From contig NW_026947489.1 in assembly GCF_034190915.1 (NCBI RefSeq), positions 57,226,001-57,290,000 on the forward strand: a DNA stretch of 64,000 nucleotides. Direction: 5' to 3'. A model generated the notes under the pieces. That model saw only the letters and a list, made by a program, of their open reading frames with translations. It did not search any database and was not told where the DNA came from. Shown here piece by piece: positions 34,201-41,135 of the stretch. The translations under genes were made by a program, and so were the position numbers. This DNA comes from Cavia porcellus. Taxonomy: Eukaryota; Chordata; Mammalia; Rodentia; Caviidae. The stretch's first letter is position 1; every line of letters starts with the position of its first letter.

Positions 34201-37179
34201 CAGCCTCAGGTTTGCCACCACTCAGCACTGTTGGCATCAGCTGGTTCACATGAGCCAGGGCAGCTCCTCACAGGCGGGGACACTCACTGACCTCATCCTG
34301 GCGGTCGCCTGCCTCTGGCTGCAATCTGAGGCTCGCAGTGCCCAGGACCCTCCTGCCACAGGGCTTGGAGGGTAGGGAGAGCAGCTCTTCCTCTGCTCAC
34401 GCTGCCTGGTGACTCTGGAAGCCAGCTGCAAAGTCTCAGCCTCTAACCCGTGGGCCCTGTTTTCTCCTGAAGGAACTGGCCCAGATCAGGCGAGAGGAGA
34501 AGGAGAAGAAGCGGCGCCGCATGGAAAACATCAACTCTCTGAAAGGCATGGGCTACTCTGCACGGGCCGCCAGGCAAGCCCTGCACCAGGCCGGCGGGAA
34601 CCTGGACGAGGCCCTGAAGGTGACGTGTCCTCCGGCCTGTGCTTCCAGCCCTCCTTCCCAGTTCCGGTGTGCACGGCTCACAGGCCACCAGCTGAGTGGC
34701 AGAGAGAGGAGTACCATGGCTCTAGCTCAGGCCAAGGCCTCCTGGCTGGGGATGTGACTCCAGTCACACTGGCAGCCGTAGCTGGGCCCTCCTGTGGGGC
34801 TCAGGTTTGCAGCAGAGGGTTAATGGCAGTGGGAGTGATTTTTCAAAGCAAGAGAATATTAAAGTGGTGCAGTTTCAGCACTAGGTTTCTCCTCAGATAT
34901 CTAGCTTTGTGTGCTTGGTAGTAGCTGTTGGCAAAAGGAGCTTTTTAAAGACACGAGACAGTAGTGACTACCAGGGTGCATGTCCACTGGAGCAGGTAGA
35001 TCGTTGGCAGGGCTGGTGCAGCATGAGATGGAGACCCCTACTTTGGGCGCCCACAGAGTTGTGGACACAGGATGTGTGGGATAAGGCTGTATGGGCAGGG
35101 CAGAGCCGGACCAATTCCTGGACAGCAGAGCAACAGTGCAGGCGCTCAGGCAGAGCTTATGGGGTGGGATGAGCAGAAATGAGGCTGGGCAGACAGTGTG
35201 GGTCTCAGCTCTCCTGCCAGGAGGGCACCGGAGTGGCAGGTAGTAGGAGCTGCCCTGGTCAGTGTCCCTGCGCGTGCCTCAGAGGCCCATGGTCGTAGTT
35301 TTGTGTTTGTGTATCTTATGTTATCTGAGGGGCTATGTGTCTTTTTGTGTTGAGACATATAAAAGGGGTGGGAAACTGGACATTGGCTGTAATCCCAGCG
35401 CTGGGAGGCAGAGGCAGGAGGATTATCATGAGTTTGAGGCCAGCCTGGGCTACATAGTTAGCTCAAGGCCAGCCCAAACTATAGCAAAGCCCTCTCACAA
35501 AAACAAAACAATAATGCACAAATGAGGCAGGAAGTGCTAATTGCTGACTACCCACGGGGCTTAAGATAAATGAGCTGAGTGTGGCACTGTAATCCAGCAC
35601 TCAGGAGACTGAGGCAGGGGGTCATGGGTTTGAGGCCACCCTGGGCTGTATAGTGAGTTCAGAGCTAGCCTGAACTATATAGTAGTAAGACCCTATCTCA
35701 AGAAAGAAAAGAAGTCAAGAGCTAGAGGTACAGTTTTGCTTTGGGGTCTCAAGGCCACAGTGCAAGGCACCTCCACAGTGCAGTTGGCACCCGCGGGGCA
35801 AGGCCCCGTTGCCCATAGCCCCGATGCACAGCCTCACACTGCCCTGGGCTCTGCCTGAGTCTCCTCCTAGCCCTGCCTGCTTGCTTCTGGTACCGCCCTT
35901 CACAGCACTCATTTCTCTGTGCGGGGCCTGAAGGGATGTCACTGTGTCCTCTGAGGCTCTGCTTTGTGCCCCATGTGGCTCCATCCCTTTCGTCTGGCTG
36001 CTTGTTCGCCTGCTTCCCCTTTGGCTCCACCATGACCTGTGGCCCCAGTGTTCTGTGAACACAGCCTGGCCAGGTCGGGGGTTGTCTCCCTGCCTCATCA
36101 GCTCTGCATGCACCCCTCTGCCCTGCACTTGACTTCCTTCCCTCTGAGTGGCCCAGCTGGGGCCGGGGGCAGTAGTGAGGAGTAATGGGTCCCACAATTG
36201 CAGATCCTGCTCGGTAACCCTCATATGTGGTGGCTGAACGACTCGGCTCCTGACGCCAGCAGCCCCCATGAGAGTCCTTCCCAGAAGGGCATTGACCAGG
36301 TGAGTGCAGCCTCCTGTCCAGGCTGGGAGCCCTGGTGGCAGGGACCAGGCGGGTCTGCTCTACGACCAGGCGCATTACCTTAGGGTGCCTGGCAAGAGAG
36401 AGCAGCTTTTCCATCAGCCCCAGCCGTCTCCATAGGGTTTCGTCTCTGTAGGGGAACCTGGTGGTCCTGTGCCCAGTGGTGGCTCCCACCACCCCCACTG
36501 TTAGCACCTGGGGGCTGCTGCACTCCAGGGCTCCTGATGGGGTTTGCGTGATGTACTCAGCCCAAGCTACCATTCCACGATGCCCTCACACAGCCTTCCC
36601 AGAGGCCTCATGCATGCGAGGCTGAGAGTGATGTGTCAGGAGGGGCAGTGGTGTGCATGCTGGAGTCGCAAGGAGACACTGCAATGACATGTGTATGGTT
36701 GGTGCAGCCTGGAAGCCGAGTGTCCCCTGTGCTTTGCCCTAGCTGGTGTACATGGGCTTTGACGCAGCAGTGGCGGAGGCCGCGCTGAGAGTGTTCAGGG
36801 GCAATGTCCAGCTGGCGGCACAGACACTGGCCCACCACGGCGGGAGCCTTCCCCCCGACCTGCAGCTGCCAGAGGAAGACGTCTCCTCCACGCCGTCCAC
36901 GTCGCCCTCAGACTCCGCAGGTAGTCTGTGGGCTGGCGCTGACAGGACACTGCCACCTCCCGGAACCATGGTCTTTGGTCTCCTACTCACTCCTGTGTTC
37001 CCGTAGGAACCTCCAGCGCCTCCACCGACGAGGACATGGACACAGAGGCTGTCAATGAGATCCTAGAGGACATCCCTGAGCATGAGGAAGACTACCTGGA
37101 CTCCACACTGGAGGACGAGGAGATTATTATCGCAGAGTACTTATCCTATGTGGAAAATATAAGGTCGGCGACAGACTGA
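16092..37179 (+). CDS. NUB1: NUB1, NEDD8 ultimate buster 1 (gene-level entry, 14 coding exons)
   Basis: Coding exons: 16,092-16,208; 18,633-18,800; 20,181-20,239; 21,043-21,113; 22,823-23,005; 23,139-23,230; 25,264-25,370; 30,385-30,571; 31,191-31,298; 31,933-32,085; 34,473-34,619; 36,204-36,299; 36,743-36,920; 37,007-37,179. They join in frame to 612 codons plus TGA, close to the mammalian length. Domains by residue: N-terminal region 1-80; ubiquitin-like domain about 82-162; charged Glu/Lys-rich helix about 162-198; helical middle 200-360; UBA1 about 378-413; Lys/Arg-rich stretch 425-431 (possible nuclear signal); UBA2 about 433-470; UBA3 about 493-530; acidic Ser/Thr/Asp/Glu tail to 612. 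The family binds NEDD8 and FAT10 and delivers them and their conjugates to the 26S proteasome, lowering NEDD8 conjugate levels; UBL and UBA parts mediate this. Transcribed from the CpG promoter at 12.6-13.2 kb. No stop, frameshift or missing exon was seen. Confidence 0.97.
16480..16970 (-). repeat. MaLR-type LTR (partial), interrupted by B1
   Basis: Minus-oriented LTR of the mammalian MaLR type: GTCAGCTTTCTGTCCCTATA, then ACAAAGTACCTGGCAC and a GGAGGTTCCACTCCAAGATC stretch. It appears broken by a B1. The boundary on the right is uncertain. Confidence 0.5.
16665..16815 (-). repeat. B1-type SINE
   Basis: GACAGAGTCTCATTATGTAG head through CTGTGATTAAGGATGTGCACC end; in NUB1 intron 2. Confidence 0.92.
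17240..17380 (-). repeat. B1-type SINE
   Basis: Diverged minus B1 with CTCACTGTGTAGCCCAGGTC and ACTGGAATTACAGGCAGGT. Confidence 0.88.
17384..17470 (-). repeat. ID-type SINE, diverged
   Basis: GGTGCCAGGAATTAAACCC, CTTGCCAGGCAGGCAC and CTACTGAACCATATCC. It abuts the preceding B1 element. Confidence 0.85.
17523..17613 (-). repeat. ID-type SINE with target-site duplication
   Basis: Minus ID flanked by TTCTTTCTGAATTCT on both sides. Confidence 0.97.
17700..18234 (+). repeat. MaLR-type LTR with ID insertion
   Basis: Begins TGTTATGGTTTGTGTC and ends AAGTAACGAAGACA. The 3' part has the hallmark GTGAGCCAAATAAACC polyadenylation region followed by TCAGGTATTTTATCTCAGCC, as in rodent ORR1/MT LTRs. It carries the ID SINE at 17,825-17,912. 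Located in NUB1 intron 2, sense to the gene, so its poly(A) signal is in transcript orientation. Confidence 0.8.
17825..17912 (-). repeat. ID-type SINE in the MaLR LTR
   Basis: GGTTTTTTTTGTTTTCGTTA head, ACTGGGGATCGAACTCATG and ACTGAGCTAAATCCCTGGCC. Confidence 0.95.
18633..18800 (+). CDS. NUB1: NUB1 coding exon 2 (residues 40-95)
   Basis: Acceptor TTCTTCCTAG|GAC, donor AAA|GTGAGT, phase 0 on both sides. It carries the conserved [15 protein letters not shown] stretch and the start of the ubiquitin-like domain ([13 protein letters not shown]). Confidence 0.97.
18850..18990 (-). repeat. B1-type SINE
   Basis: GAGACAAGGTTTTACTATGC head, GAGAGCTGGGATTACAGG end; last bases missing. Confidence 0.9.
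19778..19889 (-). repeat. ID-type SINE with target-site duplication
   Basis: Near-consensus minus ID with a T-rich head, flanked by CCAGGCAGGCTGC at 19,765-19,777 and 19,890-19,902. Confidence 0.97.
20000..20152 (-). repeat. B1-type SINE
   Basis: Full-length minus B1, GAGGCAGGGTCTCACTATG to TGTCACTGTGCCTGGC, ending just before the exon 3 acceptor. Confidence 0.94.
20181..20239 (+). CDS. NUB1: NUB1 coding exon 3 (residues 96-115)
   Basis: Acceptor TTTTAAATAG|GAC, donor TCTAA|GTGAGT (phase 2). Encodes the ubiquitin-like domain segment [21 protein letters not shown]1 element lies only about 30 bases upstream of the exon. Confidence 0.96.
20835..20972 (-). repeat. B1-type SINE
   Basis: GAGAGGGTATTGCTATGCAG to GTGTGCCATCATGCCAGGC. 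Confidence 0.92.
21043..21113 (+). CDS. NUB1: NUB1 coding exon 4 (residues 115-139)
   Basis: Acceptor GTTTTACAG|A, donor CTAG|GTACGT. Encodes [19 protein letters not shown], the second half of the ubiquitin-like fold. Confidence 0.96.
21114..22590. other. NUB1 intron 5, unique part
   Basis: About 1.5 kb of intron without a recognised repeat or exon. Short frames here show no family resemblance. Confidence 0.5.
22590..22712 (-). repeat. B1-type SINE
   Basis: GAGACAGGATCTCATTGTG to GTGTGTGCTACCACAC, ending about 110 bases before exon 5. Confidence 0.92.
22823..23005 (+). CDS. NUB1: NUB1 coding exon 5 (residues 139-200)
   Basis: Acceptor TTCACAG|GG, donor AAGAGAG|GTACGC (phase 1 in and out). 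Ends the ubiquitin-like domain ([14 protein letters not shown]) and encodes the Glu/Lys-rich helix through KGLEILAKR. Confidence 0.97.
23139..23230 (+). CDS. NUB1: NUB1 coding exon 6 (residues 200-230)
   Basis: Acceptor TGATGCAG|CC, donor AAGAAG|GTGAGT. Encodes [18 protein letters not shown] and [13 protein letters not shown]. By recollection the human protein has two Ala residues at the junction, where one is present here. Confidence 0.96.
23430..23540 (-). repeat. B1-type SINE, partial
   Basis: AATTGTCCAGGCTGGGCTC core to GGGCCACCACACCTGGC end. Confidence 0.88.
23568..23710 (+). repeat. B1-type SINE
   Basis: AGCTGGGCATGATGGTGCAC start, CAAGGCCAGCAAGACC core and A-rich tail. Confidence 0.92.
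23733..23862 (-). repeat. B1-type SINE
   Basis: Poly-T, GAGACAGCGTCTCACTGTG to GATTATAGGTATGCACCAGC. With the plus copy at 23,568 it makes an inverted pair. Confidence 0.92.
23988..24163 (-). repeat. B1-type SINE
   Basis: Long poly-T head, then a near-intact B1 ending GCATGAGCCACCACGCCCGG. An approximate duplication of GATGTCTAATTCTT flanks it, so it looks relatively recent. Confidence 0.95.
24250..24590 (-). repeat. MaLR-type LTR
   Basis: Minus-oriented MaLR LTR in NUB1 intron 7: TTACAACAAAATGCCTGAAA, GATTTATTTTGGTTTACAGC (complementary poly(A) region), GGAGGTGCCAGTCCATGG and the later CACCAAGGCTG stretch. Boundaries approximate. Confidence 0.6.
24648..24776 (+). repeat. B1-like SINE, diverged
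   Basis: GGGATGGGCACCTGAAGCC start and GGGGCAACAGCAAGACCC end followed by a 19-base A run. Confidence 0.7.
24996..25107 (-). repeat. ID-type SINE with target-site duplication
   Basis: Minus ID flanked by TGAAGTATATTTTTCTT on both sides. Confidence 0.97.
25264..25370 (+). CDS. NUB1: NUB1 coding exon 7 (residues 231-266)
   Basis: Acceptor TTTCCTAG|GCC, donor TTCTG|GTAGGC (phase 2). Encodes [20 protein letters not shown] and [15 protein letters not shown], the conserved helical middle of NUB1. Confidence 0.96.
25371..26700. other. NUB1 intron 8, unique part
   Basis: About 1.3 kb without a recognised repeat or exon, T-rich in places. Part of the longest NUB1 coding intron (about 5 kb). Confidence 0.5.
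26717..26731. repeat. Poly-C run (15 bases)
   Basis: Uninterrupted cytosine run at the head of the next B1. Confidence 0.95.
26732..26975 (-). repeat. B1-type SINE split by an ID insertion
   Basis: The B1 body runs to AAATGCTGGGAT, is interrupted by the ID at 26,842-26,931, and resumes AAGTGCTGGGATTACAGGCG. The duplicated TGCTGGGAT is the ID target site. Confidence 0.93.
26842..26931 (-). repeat. ID-type SINE nested in B1
   Basis: Poly-T, GGTACTGGGAATTGAACTC, CCACTGAGCTAAATCCCCAG. It inserted into a pre-existing B1. Confidence 0.96.
27114..27216 (-). repeat. ID-type SINE
   Basis: Minus ID with TTTTTATTGGTACCAGGGA; flanked by TGTTAGC(G/A)TCTTTTT. Confidence 0.96.
27245..27600 (-). repeat. 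MaLR-type LTR, diverged
   Basis: GGGTTTAGTTCGCCTCACAG is the complementary poly(A)/R region, followed by GGCAGAAGC and CTCCAACTGGGCTCCACCTC. It fits a minus-oriented MaLR LTR. Confidence 0.5.
27650..27735 (+). repeat. ID-type SINE, 5' diverged
   Basis: GGCCTGCCTGGCAAGTGCTAGGTCC, GAGTTTGAGTCCCAGTACCC. Confidence 0.75.
27790..27881 (+). repeat. ID-type SINE, diverged
   Basis: GGGGCCAGGGATTTAGGTGA start, GTATCCCTGGTAC end and A tail. Confidence 0.9.
28121..28207 (-). repeat. ID-type SINE with target-site duplication
   Basis: Minus ID flanked by AGACTC(A/G)GATTTT. Confidence 0.95.
28450..28600 (-). repeat. B1-type SINE
   Basis: TGAGACAAGCTCTCACTATAC to GCGTGAGCCACCATGCTTGG, flanked by (C)CAGGTGTAG on both sides. 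Confidence 0.94.
28876..29056. repeat. 47-bp minisatellite built of two ~23-bp halves
   Basis: GAAGCCTGGACGT recurs at 28,914, 28,961, 28,984 and 29,031. Spacings are 47, 23 and 47, so the array has 47-bp units with one half unit. Each unit has two related halves, both built on GTTATAGACA. Copies differ by a few bases only. In NUB1 intron 8. Confidence 0.93.
29180..29198. repeat. (GT)n microsatellite
   Basis: Nine to ten GT units. Confidence 0.9.
29365..29428 (-). repeat. ID-type SINE, truncated
   Basis: GGTACCTGGAATCAACTCAG and GCGCTTGCCAGGCAGGCACT; the tRNA A-box end is missing. Confidence 0.8.
29440..30384. other. NUB1 intron 8, 3' part
   Basis: About 0.95 kb without a recognised repeat or exon. 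GC content begins to rise here toward the 3' exons. Confidence 0.45.
30385..30571 (+). CDS. NUB1: NUB1 coding exon 8 (residues 266-328)
   Basis: Acceptor CCTTGCAG|TG, donor ATAAAA|GTATGT. Encodes [40 protein letters not shown] and the following [14 protein letters not shown]. Confidence 0.97.
30572..31190. other. NUB1 intron 9
   Basis: About 0.6 kb. Contains CACTCAAATTCTTTTAGGCTTCCACTT, which recurs at 31,852 in the intron before exon 10; see findings. Confidence 0.5.
31191..31298 (+). CDS. NUB1: NUB1 coding exon 9 (residues 329-364)
   Basis: Acceptor ATAACTTTAG|GGA, donor GATAAG|GTAAGG, phase 0. Encodes [20 protein letters not shown] and [16 protein letters not shown]. Confidence 0.97.
31299..31932. 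other. NUB1 intron 10
   Basis: Open on the + strand for some distance past exon 9, but the reading beyond GTAAGG is not NUB1-like. It is intron, not an extended exon. Confidence 0.6.
31933..32085 (+). CDS. NUB1: NUB1 coding exon 10 (residues 365-415, UBA1)
   Basis: Acceptor CTGTAG|GCA, donor AGAGAG|GTAGCT, phase 0. Carries the first UBA domain: the LMQLGF loop, then [16 protein letters not shown], a classic three-helix UBA pattern. Confidence 0.97.
32915..33012 (+). repeat. MIR-like ancient SINE, low confidence
   Basis: GGTCTGGGTTCTAATGC, then TTGGGTCACCTTTCTGTTAAC and TTACCGATGTGAAG follow the MIR order of motifs, but similarity is weak. Confidence 0.4.
33520..33620 (+). repeat. MIR-like ancient SINE
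   Basis: CCTGGCCCAGTCCGTTACC, TCTGTCTCCTCATTGGATAG and GGGATGAGATTGGATTA follow the MIR core and 3' region. Confidence 0.5.
33643..33715 (-). repeat. ID-type SINE, older subtype
   Basis: CAGTGCTAGGGACTGAAACC, GCTCTACCACTGAGCTATA. Has the TAGAGC D-arm form of the general ID family, unlike the GGCATAAG form of most copies here. Confidence 0.88.
33755..33912 (-). repeat. B1-type SINE
   Basis: GAGACAGGGTCTCACTGTG to GGTGTGCACCACCATGCCCA. Confidence 0.95.
33967..34053 (-). repeat. ID-type SINE
   Basis: GGTACCAGGAATCGAACTCAG, GCTTGCCAGGCAAGTG, CCACTGAGCTGTGTG. Confidence 0.88.
34473..34619 (+). CDS. NUB1: NUB1 coding exon 11 (residues 416-464, UBA2)
   Basis: Acceptor CTCCTGAAG|GAA, donor CTGAAG|GTGACG, phase 0. 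Begins with [19 protein letters not shown], a Lys/Arg-rich linker, then UBA2 with [19 protein letters not shown] and NLDEALK. The human gene has isoforms differing in this region; the long form is encoded here. Confidence 0.97.
35372..35515 (+). repeat. B1-type SINE
   Basis: TGTAATCCCAGCGCTGGGAG, GAGTTTGAGGCCAGCCTGGG and an A-rich tail. Confidence 0.92.
35572..35712 (+). repeat. B1-type SINE
   Basis: GAGTGTGGCACTGTAATCC, GGTTTGAGGCCACCCTGGG and AAGAAAGAAAAGAAG tail. In the same orientation as the previous B1. Confidence 0.9.
36204..36299 (+). CDS. NUB1: NUB1 coding exon 12 (residues 465-496)
   Basis: Acceptor CAATTGCAG|ATC, donor GACCAG|GTGAGT, phase 0. Encodes [17 protein letters not shown], with the family-typical MWWLND, plus the linker into UBA3. 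Confidence 0.97.
36743..36920 (+). CDS. NUB1: NUB1 coding exon 13 (residues 497-556, UBA3)
   Basis: Acceptor TTGCCCTAG|CTG, donor TCCGCAG|GTAGTC. Encodes [20 protein letters not shown] and [14 protein letters not shown], the third UBA, then a Ser/Pro-rich segment. Confidence 0.97.
37007..37179 (+). CDS. NUB1: NUB1 last coding exon (residues 556-612)
   Basis: Acceptor TTCCCGTAG|GA. Encodes the acidic tail [20 protein letters not shown] and [17 protein letters not shown], then IRSATD and TGA at 37,177-37,179. The end differs from the Lys-rich ending I recall for the human protein. Confidence 0.95.
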
Positions 37180-37323
37180 GCTGCGGCCAGGAGAAGTGTG
37201 TCTCTGGTATAAATTCTGTCCTTTGAAAAGCCTAGCGCAGGCCTCCGTTCTTGCTGTCTTGATGCTGCTCCAGCCGCCTCCTGCTGTGGCAGGAGAGGCT
37301 GGGGGCCGCACCTTGCTGTTCCC

Positions 37324-37352
37324 ATCTGTCTGTCTGTCTGTCTGTCTGTCTG
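37324..37352 (+). repeat. (CTGT)n in the NUB1 3' UTR
   Basis: Seven uninterrupted TCTG/CTGT units about 145 bases after the stop codon. Confidence 0.95.
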
Positions 37353-37725
37353 CTGTGAGGCGCCCCTCACCCTGCCTGCCTGCTTGGATTCTCACCCAGC
37401 AGTGGGGAGCTGGCCACTGCTTTCCCAAGAGCCCGGTGGCCCTGGGCGTGGGGAGTGGACAGAGGATGTGCAGACCTGGTGCATAGCTTCCTCCCCTACC
37501 TGTTGTGAACCCGGTTTTCCACCTGTGATTATCCCTGCAGGAGCACCCCTCCTCTGCGCCCCCCCCCATGTGTCCCTTAGGCCTGCATTCCCCCTGCTGT
37601 GGGCATAAAGATGAGCAAGGCCTTCGTCTGGAGACGCTGATGCTTTCTGTAGTTTGGTAGAATGTACTCGAGGTTCAAGGTGCGGTTCAGACTTTATATG
37701 CATCCAGAATGCCTTACACAGTCTT

Positions 37726-37731
37726 ATTAAA
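37726..37731 (+). terminator. NUB1: NUB1 candidate polyadenylation signal ATTAAA
   Basis: ATTAAA in GTCTTATTAAATGC is the first good hexamer variant after the stop codon. Choice among weaker alternatives is not proven. Confidence 0.5.
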
Positions 37732-37750
37732 TGCTAACCAAAGCAACTTA

Positions 37751-39911
37751 CAATTCTAAGGTAACATTTCTAGACTCTGCTGTCCTCAGAGCTCACTTCT
37801 GAGACCTCAGGTTTAGACATTTTCTCCCAGTTTGGGGGGCCGGGCACTTGTGATGGATGATCCCCAAAGCAGTGAGGTCCTCTGGGATGAACACCTGCCC
37901 AGGGCACAGCGGGCAGTGGCCATGTGCCGAGTGGACCAGGTACCAGCTGTCCTGAGACCCTTGCTTTCTGGAAGCCAGTGGGGCACCACTGAACGCAGGG
38001 TGGCTGGGTGCCACTGTTGGGAACCCACTGGCAGTATTTCCACTTTGGCAGAGCAAACAGCCTTAGATGATGATGCAGGAAATAAAAGGTGAACTGGAGC
38101 TGCAGGAGCACAGGATGGGCAAGGCCAGTGTCAGCAGGGAGGGTGCTGCTCTGGGGAGTGCACGTGGGAAGAGCGAGGGCTGGGCATTGGTTGGGGTGGC
38201 ATGTGGCTGTCAGCCTGGGTGGTACGTCTGGGCCTCACTCAACATCAGACTGGCATCAGGGGTTCCACGGAAGTTCTGGCTAATGAGCCCCTGTCCTGAG
38301 CAAGGTGGCAGGTGGGCTTCTGCTGCCCACTGGTTCTGATGCTGGTGAAAAAGGCCGGGGCGGGCCAGCCACACCAGGCAGGCTGATGAGCTGGGGCTAA
38401 GACTCCCCCTGCGCCTGCAGGAGCAGCTGAGGGTTCGAGGTTAAGGTGTCACCAAAGGGCCAGGAATCCCCTTGGGGACTCAGGCACAGGGTAAGTGGGG
38501 TGCTAGTGAGGGAAAAGCTGTGTGTGTGGAGCACTTCTGAACCCACAGACATGCGGGAAGGGAAGGGCAGGCAGGGGCTGATTGGAGGGAACCCAGGCAG
38601 CTAGAAGATCCGGCCAAAGAGCAGGCACGGTGTGAAGTCAGTGTCTGGGCTGTGCAGTGATGCCTTGTGCTTGGCTGGTAACCTTGATGCTGACCCTCTG
38701 CGTCCTGGTGACACTGTGGTGCCACCCGTGTTTTTCTGCCCAGGTAGCCTGCAGTTCTCTGTCCCATCCCTGGCTAACTGAATAAATTGATCAAAGACAA
38801 CCATTCTCTTCCTTTTAAAAAATATTCTGTGCTGCTGGGGACCCAGTGTTCTGCATGTCAGGCCAGTATTCCTGCACTGAGCCCCTTCCACAACTTGCCT
38901 TCTCCTTCAGAGCAAGGGAACCGCATCATGGCCAGAGGGGACCAGTCCAGTGCAGGACCACCAGTGTAGCCATGCTTACTATGTGACTTGGGCCCCGCAA
39001 GAGAGGACATGTCATCTTCATGTCCTCAGTACCATCGTGGAAACAGGCAGCCAGTGTTTGTGCTACAGATATGTAAACCAGTGGTTTCCTGAGAGTGAGC
39101 ACAGCAGCCTGTGTCCAGCCCCCACGATAGCCACTGCTCCTCTGGACAGACGGTTGCGGGGCAGGGGGTCTAAGTCAATGCATGCCACCTGCTGCTTCTG
39201 AGCTTCGCCTCAGAGCAGGGATGGGTCCCAGCCCAGCAGCAGCTCCTGGTTCCCTGCCTGACCAGTCAGAGGAGCTTCCCAGCCAGTGGTGCTGGCCCCA
39301 TTCCCCAGGGCCCTCAATGGACAGCACCTGTTCCAGCAAGCCTACTTGCCCAGGGGTTCTGGGTGCACCCTAGAGCCCCTCACAGATGTGTGCGTCTCCC
39401 CGTCTTTGTGGCAAGCTTATGTGGCTTGGCACCCTAGAGAGCAGGTGGCACCTGCAGGCCAGCACACCTTGCCCAGTAAACACCATGTTCTGAAGAGCAG
39501 GCTGCTCACCTCAGGCTGCTGGCCCAGTGAGCTGCCAATCTCTTAATGGTAGGCACTGTCACCTGCATTGTCCTACCAGGAACAGCCAGAGACTGGCACA
39601 AAGCACTGTAGATGCACAGTCTGACAGCACCAAGGATGCCAAGGAGGTGTCTGGCCTCTCCCCTGCAGCTCCCCCTGGCCTGATGCCTGTGCTCTGGCAG
39701 CTGTGTGTGCCACCATGCCTAGCACAGCACCTGTCTGCAAGGTCAGCTGGCCTTGCTCCCCATCTGCACAGCCCTTGAGAGGACTCTGGATTTGTGCTGG
39801 AAAATCTCCAGAGCGGAGGACTCCGATGCCACCTGCTTGCTTCTGGCCTCTTTTGCAGCCACTCAGGAACCACCCCAGACAGCTCTCCTTGACTCCTTAA
39901 AGAAGAGCAGC
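37751..39911. other. Intergenic gap between convergent NUB1 and WDR86
   Basis: GC-rich unique-looking sequence. Several short frames exist on both strands but none has recognisable protein similarity. No SINE until 39,914. Confidence 0.5.
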
Positions 39912-39913
39912 TG

Positions 39914-40020
39914 GGGTCTGGGGATTTAGCTCAGTGGCATAAGTGCCTGCCTTGCAAGCAGGCAGTCATGAGTTCGATCCCCCGTACCGATAAAAAGGAA
40001 AAAGACAAAAAAAAAAAAAA
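39914..40020 (+). repeat. ID-type SINE with target-site duplication
   Basis: Near-consensus ID with tail AAAAAGGAAAAAGAC, flanked by AAGAAGAGCAGCTG. Confidence 0.97.
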
Positions 40021-40024
40021 AGAA

Positions 40025-40545
40025 GAGCAGCTGTCTCCATTTTGGAGAAACTTGGCCCTATCTCCATGTATTGATGTGCACAGAGCTGGCTGGGCTATTT
40101 CTTTGCCCTTTCAATTGGCTTTAAGCAGTGTCAGTTGGGCTGGCTGAGCTGATGTGTGATCTCCACCCCGTGACTCCCCAAATATATGGTTAGGCCGGGT
40201 GGGGTAGAGATGTTGGCTGGGACCTCCCAGGGCGAAAAGGGTCGCACATCAGAACTGAAGCCCTGACCCAATCACTAGCTACCGCCTCAGCTGTTATGCA
40301 GATTCCTCCCTGCACTTCCTGCCCTCTGCATATCGCAGAGGTGATCTCAGAGCTCCTACCTGGCCCAGCTCATGGGAGTCCTGGCAGTCACCTGTTTCCC
40401 ACCACTCTCGCTGTCACTGCTCCCCGAGCCACTGCCCTCATGCAGAATTAATAAAACCTGGGTTGGGCCCTGGGTCATGGCCTTTGTTCCGGTGAACCAT
40501 CATCTGGGCTGGACTTAGGACCCCTTGGTTCCCTATAATTGTACA
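40025..40545 (+). repeat. Candidate solo LTR
   Basis: LTR-like layout: a promoter-like stretch, GCTCCCCGAGCCACTGCCC, ATGCAGAATTAATAAAACC (poly(A) signal at 40,451-40,456) and a GTTCCGGTGAACC end region. No partner LTR or internal sequence was seen. The family is not identified and the boundaries are approximate. Confidence 0.4.
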
Positions 40546-41135
40546 TACATTTCAGTGTCTATTTTCACCTTGAGTCGCACTGGAAGTGGTGGATTGGAAC
40601 TAACTTACTAGAATCCCAGTAACTTCTCCTTGGGATCACAAGTATAAACCTTCCTGGAATGAGGCGGGGAAAGGAAAGGGTTCTCTATCCAGGGTGACAC
40701 AGGTGGCAGCCCCTAGTCTCATCAGGGAGGTAAAGCTGTCCCCTGCCCATGGAGCCAAGAATTGGTTTGCAGAACAAAATGTACTTGAGCACTTTTAACT
40801 TTGAGGATGTGTATTTCAGTTCTTCATGAGAACTCTGGTGACAATTTGCCACAGCAACAATCTGATTCTGTGGCTTTTGTAAAATTAAAAAATCCCCCTT
40901 CCTACTCTAGATAAAAAGGCCTTTCTGGGTGCTTCATAACCTTGGGGTATCATTTCAGGGGGCTCCAAGGTAGACTGAGGAGCTGGGCTGGGGATATGGA
41001 GAATCTGTGTCCCCCAGGACGAGATTTGTCACCACACAGCAGGCAGCCCTCAGCCGGAGGCTTGGGGAGGCTGGGCAGCTCCTCCAGGCTGGGGCACCTG
41101 TTGTTTGGGCCCCAGGCAGCAGCGCAGGCCCTGGC

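Larger units (their letters stand above)
37180..37750 (+). other. NUB1: NUB1 3' UTR
   Basis: Follows the TGA with no further splice junction needed. Contains a CTGT repeat, and a candidate ATTAAA signal at 37,726-37,731 would place the transcript end near 37,750. Confidence 0.65.

Noticed and set aside
35749..36573. 274-codon open frame on the - strand
   Set aside because: Antisense to NUB1 intron 12 and exon 12; low-complexity GC-rich reading with no family resemblance.
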